In this document: positions 1 to 8,465 of the stretch, piece by piece
Numbering within the stretch: the first letter of the stretch is position 1
Layout: the number at the start of each line of letters is the position of its first letter
DNA from: Peribacillus sp. FSL E2-0218
GTDB lineage: Bacteria > Bacillota > Bacilli > Bacillales > DSM-1321
Direction of reading: 5' to 3'
DNA length: 64,000 nt
Assembly: GCF_037992945.1 (NCBI RefSeq)
Contig: NZ_CP150304.1
Location: forward strand, 2,235,501-2,299,500
Program-made: the position numbers and the translations under genes
Notes under the pieces: generated by a model
Database searches by the model: none
The model's input: only the letters and a program-made list of their open reading frames with translations
Told to the model about the DNA's origin: nothing

Positions 1-1
1 T

Positions 2-40
2 TTGGAATTATCCGAAATAACAGTCAAGTCATTTTCATAA
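2..40 (+). CDS. pxpA: Possible 3' end of pxpA (ycsF), 5-oxoprolinase subunit A, partial
   Basis: An open frame enters from the left edge and ends at TAA 38-40, encoding ELSEITVKSFS at its end. In B. subtilis ycsF/pxpA lies directly upstream of ycsG, and the acidic then hydrophobic tail fits a PxpA C-terminus. Only 12 residues are visible, so the call rests mainly on gene order. Confidence 0.4.
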   Translation: MELSEITVKSFS

Positions 41-62
41 ACCTGCATAGGAGGTCAGTCCA

Positions 63-1292
63 TTGGAGCCAAACAAATATACTGCAGCTCAGGAAAAGAT
101 TCCCGCTAAGCCGAAAACAAACCGCACTTTATTATTGGGTGCAGCCTTCTTAATGGCTACATCGGCAATAGGGCCGGGATTTTTAATGCAAACGACCGTT
201 TATACCCAAAGTCTTGCGGCAAGTTTCGGTTTCGTCATCCTTATTTCGGTCCTTCTTGATATTTTTGCCCAAACAAATGTATGGCGCATCATTGCTGTAT
301 CTGAAAAGAGGGGTCAAGAGATTGCCAATATGGTTTTGCCTGGTCTTGGTTATGTCCTGGCGGCACTCATCGTCATGGGAGGCCTCGCCTTCAATATTGG
401 CAATATTGCAGGAGCAGGGCTTGGACTCAATGCGATGACGGGGATATCGCCTACAGCGGGCGCCGCAATAAGTGCGGTCATCGCGGTCTTGATATTTGTC
501 GTCAAGGAAGCGGGAAAGGCCATGGACCGCTTTACGCAAATCGCCGGCTTCTTCATGATCTGTTTGATGATTTACGTTGCCTGGACAACCTCTCCTCCAG
601 TAGGGGAAGCGGTAGTGAGGACATTTGCACCTGTTCAAATCGATATCATCGCCATCGTCACTTTAGTGGGAGGGTCGGTCGGCGGCTACATAACATTTGC
701 AGGGGGCCATCGGCTATTGGATGCAGGCGTTAAAGGCGTTGGAGCATTACCTCAAGTAACTAAGAGTTCAATAGTGGGAATCTTGATCACCACCGTCATG
801 CGTGTCGCGTTATTTCTGGCAGTGCTTGGTGTCGTATCGAAAGGTTTACAGATCAATCAGGATAATCCTGCAGCATCCGTTTTTCAACTGGCTGCCGGAG
901 ACGTCGGATACCGCATATTCGGGGTCGTGATGTGGGCAGCGGCAATCACTTCTGTCGTTGGAGCTGCATATACTTCCGTCTCGTTTATCAGAACATTCAG
1001 CGAAATGATCAATAAAAAGGCAAACTGGATAATCATTGGCTTTATCGTCTTGTCGACAGTTTGCTTTTTGTTAATTGGCCAGCCGGTTAAAGTACTGCTA
1101 ATTGTAGGCGCCATCAATGGCTTGATTTTGCCGATCGCACTTGGGACATTATTGATTGCCGCATATAAGCGAAACATTGTCGGCGATTATAAACACCCGC
1201 TATGGTTAACGATCTCAGGTGTCTTTGTCGTAATCGTCATGGCGCTGATGGGTGGATATACATTAATCAAGCAATTGCCTACACTATTTTAA
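63..1292 (+). CDS. ycsG: NRAMP-related membrane transporter YcsG
   Basis: A 409-aa integral membrane protein with about 11 hydrophobic segments after a polar 20-residue N-terminus; it belongs to the NRAMP superfamily. The TTG start has AGGAGG at 49-54, 8 nt upstream. The first segment has GPGF (residues 37-40) where true Mn/Fe NRAMPs carry the metal-binding DPGN, so metal transport is doubtful. It lies in the 5-oxoprolinase operon before ycsI, pxpB and pxpC, as in B. subtilis. A role in moving 5-oxoproline or a related carboxylate is inference from that context. The family call is solid; the substrate is unknown. Confidence 0.85.
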   Translation: MEPNKYTAAQEKIPAKPKTNRTLLLGAAFLMATSAIGPGFLMQTTVYTQSLAASFGFVILISVLLDIFAQTNVWRIIAVSEKRGQEIANMVLPGLGYVLAALIVMGGLAFNIGNIAGAGLGLNAMTGISPTAGAAISAVIAVLIFVVKEAGKAMDRFTQIAGFFMICLMIYVAWTTSPPVGEAVVRTFAPVQIDIIAIVTLVGGSVGGYITFAGGHRLLDAGVKGVGALPQVTKSSIVGILITTVMRVALFLAVLGVVSKGLQINQDNPAASVFQLAAGDVGYRIFGVVMWAAAITSVVGAAYTSVSFIRTFSEMINKKANWIIIGFIVLSTVCFLLIGQPVKVLLIVGAINGLILPIALGTLLIAAYKRNIVGDYKHPLWLTISGVFVVIVMALMGGYTLIKQLPTLF

Positions 1293-1355
1293 TACAATGA
1301 CTGTGATGGGCAGGTCACTTCTAACCTGCCATTCTTGAATAGGAGATGTATAGGT

Positions 1356-2147
1356 ATGATCGATCTTTCTCAAGCGGACCCCGCGGAGTTGCGTTCAATG
1401 ATTCGAAATGCCGAATTGATTGAACCGACCGCAGGAATGGCCAATGGGTATGCCCAGGCAAACTTGGCCATCTTAAAAAAGGAGCATGCTTTTGACTTCT
1501 TATTATTCTGTCAGCGCAACCCTAAATCATGTCCCTTGCTGGATGTAACGGAAATTGGTTCTGCCATTCCCGCATTTGCAGCTCCCGATGGGGATATACG
1601 CACGGATATTCCTAAATACAGGGTATACAAACGTGGGGAATTGACTGATGAGGTAACAGATATATCAAAATACTGGGAAGAGGATATGGTTGGTTTTCTG
1701 ATTGGGTGCAGCTTTACCTTCGAGCACGCTCTGTTAAACAATGATATTCCGATTCGCCATATTGAAGAGGGCTGTAATGTACCCATGTATAAAACCAATA
1801 TTCCTTGTATGGAGGCAGGGATTTTCCATGGCAAGATGGTGGCTAGCATGAGACCGATCCCTCAAAAGGATGTGGTGAGGGCTGTTCAAGTGACTTCGCG
1901 TTTCCCGGCAGTTCATGGGGGACCGATCCACATCGGGGATCCTGAAGCAATCGGGGTGTGCAATATCGATCAACCGGACTTTGGTGATCCCGTAACGGTG
2001 CATCAGGGGGAAGTGCCAGTCTTTTGGGCATGTGGCGTAACGCCGCAATCCATCGCCATGGAAACAAAACCGGAAATCATGATCACACATGCACCTGGAC
2101 ATATGTTCATCACAGACATCCGTGATGAAAAATTAGGTGTATTATAA
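1356..2147 (+). CDS. ycsI: D-glutamate cyclase-like / putative hydro-lyase YcsI (DUF1445)
   Basis: A 263-aa cytosolic protein of the YcsI/DUF1445 family, a standard member of pxpABC neighbourhoods. The family is annotated as putative hydro-lyase and includes D-glutamate cyclases, which form 5-oxo-D-proline. An upstream in-frame TTG at 1335 is less likely: AGGAG at 1341-1345 sits correctly for ATG 1356. Family-typical segments ITHAPGHMFITD and GCNVPMYKTN are visible. The TAA overlaps the next ATG by one base (TAATG), implying translational coupling with pxpB. The exact reaction here is inferred from the family. Confidence 0.85.
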   Translation: MIDLSQADPAELRSMIRNAELIEPTAGMANGYAQANLAILKKEHAFDFLLFCQRNPKSCPLLDVTEIGSAIPAFAAPDGDIRTDIPKYRVYKRGELTDEVTDISKYWEEDMVGFLIGCSFTFEHALLNNDIPIRHIEEGCNVPMYKTNIPCMEAGIFHGKMVASMRPIPQKDVVRAVQVTSRFPAVHGGPIHIGDPEAIGVCNIDQPDFGDPVTVHQGEVPVFWACGVTPQSIAMETKPEIMITHAPGHMFITDIRDEKLGVL

Positions 2148-2893
2148 TGGACAGGTCGAAAAATCTTTTGAATGAAACGGCTTGTAACATGTCTCCCTTG
2201 GGCGATTCCGCAATCGTGATTACATTTGGGAATGGAATGGAATACAGCATTCACAAAAAGATAAAGTTGTTTATGGATTTGTTGGAAGAAGAACCTTTTG
2301 CCGGGTTTGTGGAATGTGTACCGGCTTTTACGAATTTGACGATTTTTTATGATCCGCTCGTAATCTATAACATTCATAAGCAAAGCAATGAAGCTACTTC
2401 TCCCTATGACGTGGTTCGGTCGATATTGAACAGGAAACTGCTTGACTTAATAGAAGACACAAAGGTGTCACATCGTACGGTTTCCATCCCTGTTTGTTAT
2501 GGAGGGGAGTATGGACCGGACTTGGAAGATGTAGCTCGTTATCATGATTTGACCACAGATGAAGTCATCCATATCCATTCAACCGGTGAGTACTTAGCTT
2601 ATATGATAGGATTCGCCCCGGGCTTTCCGTTTCTGGGAGGACTTTCGAAAGTCATCGCAACCCCGAGGCGATCTTCCCCGAGAATGACTATACCAGCAGG
2701 TGCAGTCGGGATTGCCGGTATGCAGACGGGGGTATATCCGATATCAACACCTGGGGGATGGCAATTGATTGGACAAACGCCAATGGAATTATTTTTACCG
2801 AATGTAACCCCCCCAAGCTTATTACAAGCGGGAGACATGGTGAAGTTCCAGCCAATCTCTGAACAAGAATATAAAGAGATCAAGGGGGGATAA
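2147..2893 (+). CDS. pxpB: 5-oxoprolinase subunit B / KinA inhibitor KipI
   Basis: 248 aa, PxpB/KipI family (AHS1 domain). With PxpA and PxpC it forms the ATP-dependent 5-oxoprolinase that opens 5-oxoproline to glutamate. In B. subtilis the same protein (KipI) inhibits the sporulation kinase KinA. Visible family motifs are SPLGDSAIVITFG near the N-terminus and GFAPGFPFLGGL followed by PRRSSPRMTIPAGAVGIAG in the C-terminal cyclophilin-like half. ATG 2147 overlaps the ycsI stop and pxpC starts one base after its own stop, so the three are one transcription unit. Confidence 0.93.
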   Translation: MDRSKNLLNETACNMSPLGDSAIVITFGNGMEYSIHKKIKLFMDLLEEEPFAGFVECVPAFTNLTIFYDPLVIYNIHKQSNEATSPYDVVRSILNRKLLDLIEDTKVSHRTVSIPVCYGGEYGPDLEDVARYHDLTTDEVIHIHSTGEYLAYMIGFAPGFPFLGGLSKVIATPRRSSPRMTIPAGAVGIAGMQTGVYPISTPGGWQLIGQTPMELFLPNVTPPSLLQAGDMVKFQPISEQEYKEIKGG

Positions 2894-2894
2894 G

Positions 2895-3890
2895 ATGAGC
2901 CTTCGTATAATCAAGCCCGGATTATTGACTAGTATTCAAGATCTAGGCAGAAAAGGGTTTCAGCAACATGGGGTGATCGTAAGTGGGGCGATGGATCGCT
3001 ATTCACTGCGGATTGCCAACATGTTGGTAGGTAATCATGAAGGAGAGGCAGCCATGGAAATTACACTGATGGGGCCCACTATAAAAATGGAGAAAAATTG
3101 CCTGATATCGATAACGGGTGCGAATTTAACACCTACAATCGATAATCATGATGCCCCGATGTGGAGGCCCATTTATGTAAAGGAAGGATCCATCCTGCGC
3201 TTCGAAGGATGTAAATCAGGCTGCCGGACTTATTTAGCCGTTGGCGGGGGATATGAGGTTCCAAAAGTGATGGGTAGCAAGAGCACCTATTTACGAGCTG
3301 GGATCGGAGGCTATTTGGGAAGGGCTTTAAAGGCTGGCGATGTGCTTGCATGTAATGAACTTCAAACCATTATGGGCAGGAAGGAGTTGAAGGGCTCTTT
3401 TTCCTCTCCGAAGTGGTACGTCAATGAAAAGGAGTTCATACCAGCTCGAAATCCACTCATCCGTTTCATTGCTGGAAGCCAGTACGAGCAATTCATCCAT
3501 TCGAGTAAACAACGTTTTGAAGAGCATTCATTTAAGGTTTCCAATCAATCTGACCGGATGGGATATAGAATATCAGGACCGGCGCTTGAATGGCAAAATC
3601 AAGAGGAGCTGCTTTCCGAGGCGGTCACTAATGGCTCGATCCAGGTTCCGCCGGATGGAAATCCGATCATTCTCCTTGCGGATAGCCAAACGACGGGCGG
3701 ATATCCTAAAATAGCTCAAGTAATAACCGCCGATTTATCAATGATTGCTCAGGTTAAACCAGGGGAATCCATCCAATTTTCCCGCGTGAACTTAAGGGAG
3801 GCAGAACTCCTGTACCTTCAAAAAGAACGCGAAATGAAAGAATTGCAGACTTCGATTTCATTGGCCTTGAATAAATGGCAGTTCATATGA
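2895..3890 (+). CDS. pxpC: 5-oxoprolinase subunit C / KipI antagonist KipA
   Basis: 331 aa, PxpC/KipA family (AHS2, biotin-dependent carboxyltransferase fold). It partners PxpA/PxpB in ATP-dependent 5-oxoproline hydrolysis; in B. subtilis KipA also binds KipI and relieves KinA inhibition. Family signatures include SIQDLGRKGFQQHGVIVSGAMD at the N-terminus, SDRMGYRISGP in the middle and a C-terminal DSQTTGGYPKIAQVITAD segment. Start ATG 2895 follows AAGGGGGG. The length is normal and no defect is seen. Confidence 0.93.
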   Translation: MSLRIIKPGLLTSIQDLGRKGFQQHGVIVSGAMDRYSLRIANMLVGNHEGEAAMEITLMGPTIKMEKNCLISITGANLTPTIDNHDAPMWRPIYVKEGSILRFEGCKSGCRTYLAVGGGYEVPKVMGSKSTYLRAGIGGYLGRALKAGDVLACNELQTIMGRKELKGSFSSPKWYVNEKEFIPARNPLIRFIAGSQYEQFIHSSKQRFEEHSFKVSNQSDRMGYRISGPALEWQNQEELLSEAVTNGSIQVPPDGNPIILLADSQTTGGYPKIAQVITADLSMIAQVKPGESIQFSRVNLREAELLYLQKEREMKELQTSISLALNKWQFI

Positions 3891-3898
3891 TTCCATCA

Positions 3899-3950
3899 GG
3901 AGGTTCCCGTGCCGGGCGCCTTCTTTCCTGTTTCAGTTTTTTTTTCGTCT
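3899..3950 (+). terminator. Possible terminator after pxpC
   Basis: An imperfect GC-rich hairpin (core CCCG-TGC-CGGG within 3906-3916, flanked by GAGG/CCTTC) is followed by an interrupted and then continuous T run at about 3937-3945. The stem is imperfect, so the strength is uncertain. Confidence 0.4.
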
Positions 3951-3951
3951 T

Positions 3952-3982
3952 TTGCTTACATCTTTTTTCCGTGTTTTATAAT
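3952..3982 (+). promoter_or_regulatory. Likely sigma-A promoter of kipR
   Basis: A perfect TATAAT lies at 3977-3982. Candidate -35 boxes are TTGCTT (3952-3957, spacer 19) or CTTACA (3955-3960, spacer 16). It sits between pxpC and kipR, suggesting the regulator has its own promoter besides read-through. Confidence 0.5.
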
Positions 3983-4041
3983 AGAATGAGAGATGATAAG
4001 GAAGAAGAACACTGAGGAAAAACTTTGAAAGGAGTCATGGC

Positions 4042-4797
4042 ATGCACGCACATAACAAAACCGTCGTGAAATCGATGCAGATCCTTACGCTTTTCATTGA
4101 TCATCCGAAACTCACCTTTAATGAAATGATGGAACACTCCAACCTGCCCAAAACCTCATTGCACCGAATGGTGGGATCATTGGAAGAAATGGGTTTTTTA
4201 ACACGGGATGATGATGGTCTCTATTCACTTGGCCTAATATTCTTGCAGTTTGGTCAACTGGTGGGTGAGCGTTTGGATATCAGAGCAATCGCTTATCCCA
4301 TCATGAAGCAACTTCGGGATGACGTAGAGGAGGCCGTGAATTTGATCGTGCGGGATAAGGACGAAGCCATGTATATTGAAAAGGTTGATACTTTGCAGCC
4401 CGTCCGGCTTTATACGTCCATCGGTAGGCGTTCACCTCTATATGCCGGCGACTCTCGGATCATACTCGCGTATTTGCCTGAAGAAGAACGTGAAACGTAT
4501 ATCGACGGCACCGATCTTCATCCCATAGCAATTGGAACGATAACTGATGAAAACACACTCCGGCATGCTTTGGAAGAAGCGAGGGCGAACGGCTACACGA
4601 TAACTTCGTCAGAATTGGAGAATTATACAAAATCGGTCAGCGCACCGATCCTTAACGGAAAAAATCAAATTATCGCTGCCATTAGCGTTGCTGGGATTGA
4701 AGCAAGATTTCAGGAGGACCGTTTGCCTGAATTGATAGAAAAGGTGACGAAAGCAGCCAAGGAGATTTCGATGAAACTAGGTTCGCAAACTCATTAA
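4042..4797 (+). CDS. kipR: IclR-family transcriptional regulator KipR
   Basis: 251 aa: N-terminal winged HTH (residues about 8-65, with LPKTSLHRMVGSLEEMGF as recognition region) and a C-terminal IclR effector domain (about 80-245). KipR represses the kip/pxp operon in B. subtilis, where it occupies the same place directly after kipA. Start ATG 4042 has GAAAGGAG upstream. It is followed by a hairpin shared with the convergent LysR gene. Function is assigned by family plus synteny. Confidence 0.88.
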   Translation: MHAHNKTVVKSMQILTLFIDHPKLTFNEMMEHSNLPKTSLHRMVGSLEEMGFLTRDDDGLYSLGLIFLQFGQLVGERLDIRAIAYPIMKQLRDDVEEAVNLIVRDKDEAMYIEKVDTLQPVRLYTSIGRRSPLYAGDSRIILAYLPEEERETYIDGTDLHPIAIGTITDENTLRHALEEARANGYTITSSELENYTKSVSAPILNGKNQIIAAISVAGIEARFQEDRLPELIEKVTKAAKEISMKLGSQTH

Positions 4798-4822
4798 GAT
4801 AAGGTTTATACATAAACGAACA

Positions 4823-4845
4823 GCCCCCTTGTGCAAAAAGGGGGC
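4823..4845. terminator. Hairpin between convergent kipR and LysR genes
   Basis: GCCCCCTT (4823-4830) pairs perfectly with AAGGGGGC (4838-4845) around a 7-nt loop. It lies between two convergent genes and could terminate either; T-richness after the stem is weak on both strands. Confidence 0.55.
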
Positions 4846-4872
4846 ATAAGGGGTGAAGATCATCCGAATCTA

Positions 4873-5763
4873 TTATTCCTTGTTCTTGAAAAAACTTTCA
4901 ATCTCATTAACCAAATTACTAACAGATGTCGGCAAATATCGATCCGCCAAGTAGGCCATATAAACAGTCCTATGCAAAAACATCGAATTTATTTCAAGGA
5001 TCGCAGTATTCCTGGTTTCAACGGATTTAATATAGCTTTCAGGTAAAATGGTGACGCCCAAGCCTTCTTCAACCAAACTGCAAGCTGTTTCCAGCCTTTC
5101 AATTTCGTAAAAGATGCTCGGGTTCACCTTTTCATTTTTGAAGGCTTCCATAATATCATCTCTTGTTTGAAATCCAGCTGTACTGATGATCATTTCTTTC
5201 CCTTCAAGGTCATGTAAAGTGATGGAATCTTTTTCATTCAAGTCGTCATCTTTATGGACCAAAAGCATGAATTGTTCCTTATAAAGGGGAATGGATATGA
5301 TCTCGGCATGGTTTATCGGCTGATTGGTGATCGTGAAATGAACTTGATACTGGTTCAGCGCCTCGATGACATGTTCTTCGCCCAAGATCTCCCGAACCTT
5401 TAAATGGATGGCAGGATGATCGTTTTTAAATGTCCTGATGATTTTTGGGAACCAAAATTTGAATGATTCAATCGATCCTATCGATATTGTCCCGCTTCCA
5501 ACCTGTTTCATTTCCTCAAATTCCACTTGCATATTATTGAACCTCCGCAGCAGATCCTGAGATCTTGAATAAAAAACGGCTCCTGCCTCCGTAAGCTCAA
5601 TTCCCCTTGTATTGCGTTCCAATAGTTGTAAATCAACTTCTTTCTCCAATTTCATGATCGCATTACTTAAGGACGGCTGTGATATATGCAATAATTTAGC
5701 TGCTTTGGAGTAGCTCATCTCCTGGACGATGGTGATGAAATAACGAAGTTGGCGAAAATCCAT
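4873..5763 (-). CDS. LysR-family transcriptional regulator, divergent from hutG
   Basis: 296 aa with the LysR layout: N-terminal winged HTH (residues 1-60, YSKAAKLLHISQPSLSNAIMKLE) and a LysR substrate-binding domain from about 90 to 290 (GLGVTILPESYI near the end). ATG 5763 is preceded by a minus-strand AAAGGAG. It is transcribed away from hutG across a 122-bp gap, the usual arrangement for a LysR protein controlling its neighbour. A role in activating histidine or formiminoglutamate breakdown is inference. Confidence 0.85.
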   Translation of the reverse strand: MDFRQLRYFITIVQEMSYSKAAKLLHISQPSLSNAIMKLEKEVDLQLLERNTRGIELTEAGAVFYSRSQDLLRRFNNMQVEFEEMKQVGSGTISIGSIESFKFWFPKIIRTFKNDHPAIHLKVREILGEEHVIEALNQYQVHFTITNQPINHAEIISIPLYKEQFMLLVHKDDDLNEKDSITLHDLEGKEMIISTAGFQTRDDIMEAFKNEKVNPSIFYEIERLETACSLVEEGLGVTILPESYIKSVETRNTAILEINSMFLHRTVYMAYLADRYLPTSVSNLVNEIESFFKNKE

Positions 5764-5790
5764 ACTAGTCTCCTTTTATAGCTTTAAACT

Positions 5791-5800
5791 ATAGATCTAT
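5791..5800. promoter_or_regulatory. Palindrome in the LysR/hutG intergenic region
   Basis: ATAGATCTAT is a perfect 10-bp palindrome in the divergent promoter region, within 30 bp of the LysR start. LysR sites often contain a short dyad of this kind. Binding is not shown. Confidence 0.3.
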
Positions 5801-5885
5801 TGAAAAATGGTATTAGTAATTATATATCATCTCCATTATACTGTAAAAAAAGATATTTCTGAATTTTTTAGCGAAAGGAGAAATT

Positions 5886-6845
5886 ATGTATAATAAACCG
5901 TCATTAACCCATTGGAATGGCAGAGTGGATTCCGAAACGGATATGGATAGCTTCAGATACCACCAAAGAGTGAAAATGAGGCCGATTTCCGAATTGTCCA
6001 TCACTGGCAAGGAATCAAAAACATATGGAATGATTGGCTTCAAATGTGATGAAGGTGTCAAAAGGAACAAAGGCAGGATCGGTGCGGGTGAAGCCCCTGA
6101 TTATATTAGGCAGTCATTGGCCAAGCTACCTTGCCATTTAACACCGGAAACGGAGTTGGTGGATACTGGCGATGTCGTATGTGAATCTGGGGAAATGGAG
6201 GCCGCGCAAGACCAATTGGGTGCAGCAGTTGCCAGGATTCTGGAGAGTGACGTAATTCCCATCATTTTAGGCGGTGGACATGAAACCTTTTATGGTCATT
6301 ATCTCGGCGCCAGGAAATTCCTCGGCTCGAAGGCTAGATTGGGAATGATTAATATCGATGCCCACTTTGATATGCGGCCTTATGAAAAAGAAAGTTCATC
6401 AGGAACGATGTTTAAACAAATCTTGGATAAGGATCAAAATTGCCGTTATTTATGTGTGGGAATTCAAAAGCAGGGCAATACAAAGGCCTTATTCAAAACG
6501 GCCGAAAAAAATAAAGTCGAATACATATTGGAAGAAGAATTGTCTTTGAATGATATGGAAGATACGAAACATCGGATCAACGAATTTGCCAAGGAAAACG
6601 ACTTCATCATCCTCACGTTATGCACGGACGTCATCGATTCAGCTTATGCCCCTGGTGTAAGTGCACCATCGCCATTTGGACTCGATCCGAAATTGGTACG
6701 TAGCCTGCTGCGGCATGTCGTAGCAAATGAAAAGATCCTTTCCTTTGATATCTCGGAAGTGAATCCAAGTTTGGACGAAAACAATAAAACCGTTACATTG
6801 GCGGCACACTTAGTCAATGAGGTTTTGCTGCATGTTATTTCATGA
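5886..6845 (+). CDS. hutG: Formimidoylglutamase (HutG), ureohydrolase family
   Basis: 319 aa, arginase/agmatinase superfamily, of the longer Staphylococcus-type HutG form: N-formimidoyl-L-glutamate + water -> glutamate + formamide, the last histidine-degradation step. Binuclear metal ligands are visible: GGGHE near residue 129, NIDAHFD near 157-163 and TDVID near 246-250, followed by SAYAPGVSAPSPFGLDP. ATG 5886 follows AAAGGAG. No other hut gene is nearby, only the divergent LysR gene. A related amidine hydrolase activity cannot be excluded. Confidence 0.85.
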   Translation: MYNKPSLTHWNGRVDSETDMDSFRYHQRVKMRPISELSITGKESKTYGMIGFKCDEGVKRNKGRIGAGEAPDYIRQSLAKLPCHLTPETELVDTGDVVCESGEMEAAQDQLGAAVARILESDVIPIILGGGHETFYGHYLGARKFLGSKARLGMINIDAHFDMRPYEKESSSGTMFKQILDKDQNCRYLCVGIQKQGNTKALFKTAEKNKVEYILEEELSLNDMEDTKHRINEFAKENDFIILTLCTDVIDSAYAPGVSAPSPFGLDPKLVRSLLRHVVANEKILSFDISEVNPSLDENNKTVTLAAHLVNEVLLHVIS

Positions 6846-6919
6846 GCCAGTATCGCATCTCCTCCCTATTATCGATATCATCATATTTTAAAGTATGAAT
6901 GGAATGAAGTAAGGACGAA

Positions 6920-6947
6920 ACTGTCGTGTGATTCACGGCAGTCTTTT
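6920..6947 (+). terminator. Rho-independent terminator after hutG
   Basis: ACTGTCGTG (6920-6928) pairs with CACGGCAGT (6934-6942, one G-T pair) around a 5-nt loop and is followed by TTTTT. Confidence 0.7.
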
Positions 6948-7039
6948 TGCTTAGGCGGGAGGAAGCGAGTGTTACATGGTGATAGAAGGATGCTTATGGT
7001 TTATAATAGCTACCATCCAGGCATATGAGGGGGGATTTT

Positions 7040-7195
7040 ATGAATGAATATCGTGTAACGGTCAAAAATGGCAGTATGATGATTTTGTCAGAAATCATCG
7101 TAGCTGAAGATGAAAGGGAAGTGCTGGGCACGCTGTTGATTACGAGTGAATTATTTAATCAACCATTCACGGACATCAGGATTTTAGAACGCTGA
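7040..7195 (+). CDS. Small hypothetical protein, 51 aa
   Basis: ATG 7040 follows a very strong GAGGGGGG (7027-7034) and the frame runs 51 codons to TGA 7193-7195. The product starts MNEYRVTVKNGSMMIL and ends FTDIRILER; it has no transmembrane segment or cysteine, and the predicted beta-alpha pattern looks like a small folded protein. I do not recognise a family. It stands alone between the hutG terminator and the SRAP gene. Confidence 0.55.
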   Translation: MNEYRVTVKNGSMMILSEIIVAEDEREVLGTLLITSELFNQPFTDIRILER

Positions 7196-7256
7196 TTTGT
7201 ACCTGTCGGATTTTTTTGTTAAACTGTAATAAATTTACAGGACAGCAGGCGATAGT

Positions 7257-7928
7257 ATGTGCGGACGGTTCACTCTTTTTACAAGTATGGAAGAAATAAT
7301 GGAACGCTTCGATATTCAAGGGTCATTCGATGAAGATTATCAATTCAGTTATAATATAGCCCCTTCCCATTCCGTGCTATCCGTCATTAATGATGGAACC
7401 AGGAATCGACTTGGATACCTTCGTTGGGGACTCATTCCTTTCTGGGCCAAAGATGAAAAAGTGGGCTATAAAATGATCAATGCCAGGGCGGAAACCATTG
7501 CAGAGAAGGCAAGCTTCAAGAATTCTTATAAGAAGAAACGGTGCTTGATCATCGCTGATTCCTTTTATGAGTGGAAGAAGACACCGGAACGAAAAATACC
7601 GATGCGAATCAAACTGAAGGATGACGCTCCATTCGGTATGGCCGGTCTGTTCGAAACGTGGAAATCTCCAGATGGCACGAGCATCCATTCATGCTCGGTC
7701 ATCACCACTGCACCCAATGAGCTGATGACGGGCATCCATGATCGCATGCCCGTCATCCTTAAACGTGGAGATGAAAAAGCTTGGCTGGACCTTTCCATTC
7801 ATGATACAGGATATCTTCAGCAATACTTAAAGCCCTTCGATTCGGAGCAAATGGAAGCATTTGAGGTATCGACTGATGTGAATTCGCCTAAAAACAACTC
7901 GCCAAGCCTCATCCAACAAATGTGCTGA
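7257..7928 (+). CDS. SRAP-domain protein (abasic-site DNA-protein crosslink, YedK/YoqW type)
   Basis: 223 aa, SOS response-associated peptidase (SRAP/HMCES/YedK) family. These proteins use Cys2, exposed after Met removal, to form a stable thiazolidine crosslink with abasic sites in single-stranded DNA. Active-site residues fall at family positions: MCGRF with Cys2, NARAE with Asn near 75, FYEWK with Glu near 105, and the His of GIHDRMP near 160. ATG 7257 must be the start because Cys2 must follow Met. A strong terminator follows. B. subtilis relatives are YoqW and YoaM. Confidence 0.92.
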   Translation: MCGRFTLFTSMEEIMERFDIQGSFDEDYQFSYNIAPSHSVLSVINDGTRNRLGYLRWGLIPFWAKDEKVGYKMINARAETIAEKASFKNSYKKKRCLIIADSFYEWKKTPERKIPMRIKLKDDAPFGMAGLFETWKSPDGTSIHSCSVITTAPNELMTGIHDRMPVILKRGDEKAWLDLSIHDTGYLQQYLKPFDSEQMEAFEVSTDVNSPKNNSPSLIQQMC

Positions 7929-7963
7929 TAGGTTGTTAGACTCCTTTAACCAAGAGTGAACGG

Positions 7964-8008
7964 CCCCAAAGATGTTAGACACAAAACTAACATCTTTGGG
8001 GTGTTTTT
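7964..8008 (+). terminator. Strong terminator after the SRAP gene
   Basis: A 15-bp perfect stem (CCCCAAAGATGTTAG, 7964-7978, with its complement at 7987-8001), 8-nt loop, then TTTTT at 8004-8008. Confidence 0.9.
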
Positions 8009-8230
8009 ATTGATACATGCTAGTTTGGATTTGAGCTTTCCATTTCACTTAGTAGGCGTTTTTCTAGCAAGAGGCCGTCCGGGATCTCCGGCGTCTTTCT
8101 TACCATTTTAAGAATCGAAGTCGAATACTTTCAACTAATCCTTGCGAAAACATACAAAATACTGTACTCTTATATTTGCTTTTCGATGCGGCTTATGATG
8201 TCGTTGATACCATAATATACTATAAATCTT
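8009..8230. other. Intergenic region upstream of the SAM riboswitch
   Basis: No convincing gene. A 28-codon minus-strand frame (about 8026-8112) has no ribosome-binding site. The distal part is AT-rich with TTGATA and TATAAA-like elements just before the riboswitch and probably holds the metT promoter, though no single pair with ideal spacing stands out. Confidence 0.5.
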
Positions 8231-8333
8231 CTTATCAAGAGAGACGGAGGGACTGGCCCGCAGATGTCTCGGCAGCAGACTTTTCAGGAGTGCTGTGCCA
8301 AATCCAGCAGGTTCATTTCGCCTGAAAGATAAG
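8231..8333 (+). ncRNA. SAM riboswitch (S-box, SAM-I)
   Basis: P1 is CTTATC (8231-8236) pairing with GATAAG (8328-8333). Inside are the S-box hallmarks AAGAGAG, GGAGGGACTGGCCC, a GGCAGC-type joining segment, GTGCTGTGCCAAATCC and CAGG...CCTGA. Binding of S-adenosylmethionine normally favours the downstream terminator, so the transporter gene should be expressed when methionine/SAM is scarce. Confidence 0.9.
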
Positions 8334-8353
8334 GAGGGTGTTTTTTATAAAAT

Positions 8354-8395
8354 AAAAGACCTCTTCTTGTGTTTATTGGAAGAGGTCTTTTATAT
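8354..8395 (+). terminator. SAM-riboswitch terminator
   Basis: AAAAGACCTCTTC (8354-8366) pairs perfectly with GAAGAGGTCTTTT (8379-8391). The preceding GGAGG...TTTTTTAT (8333-8349) could pair with ATAAAAGACCTC as antiterminator, giving the usual S-box OFF switch. Confidence 0.85.
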
Positions 8396-8465
8396 TTATT
8401 GGATTTAGATAGAACACGATTAAGCTAAAATGCTTTGGCAAATCAATATACAAAAGGAGTTCATC

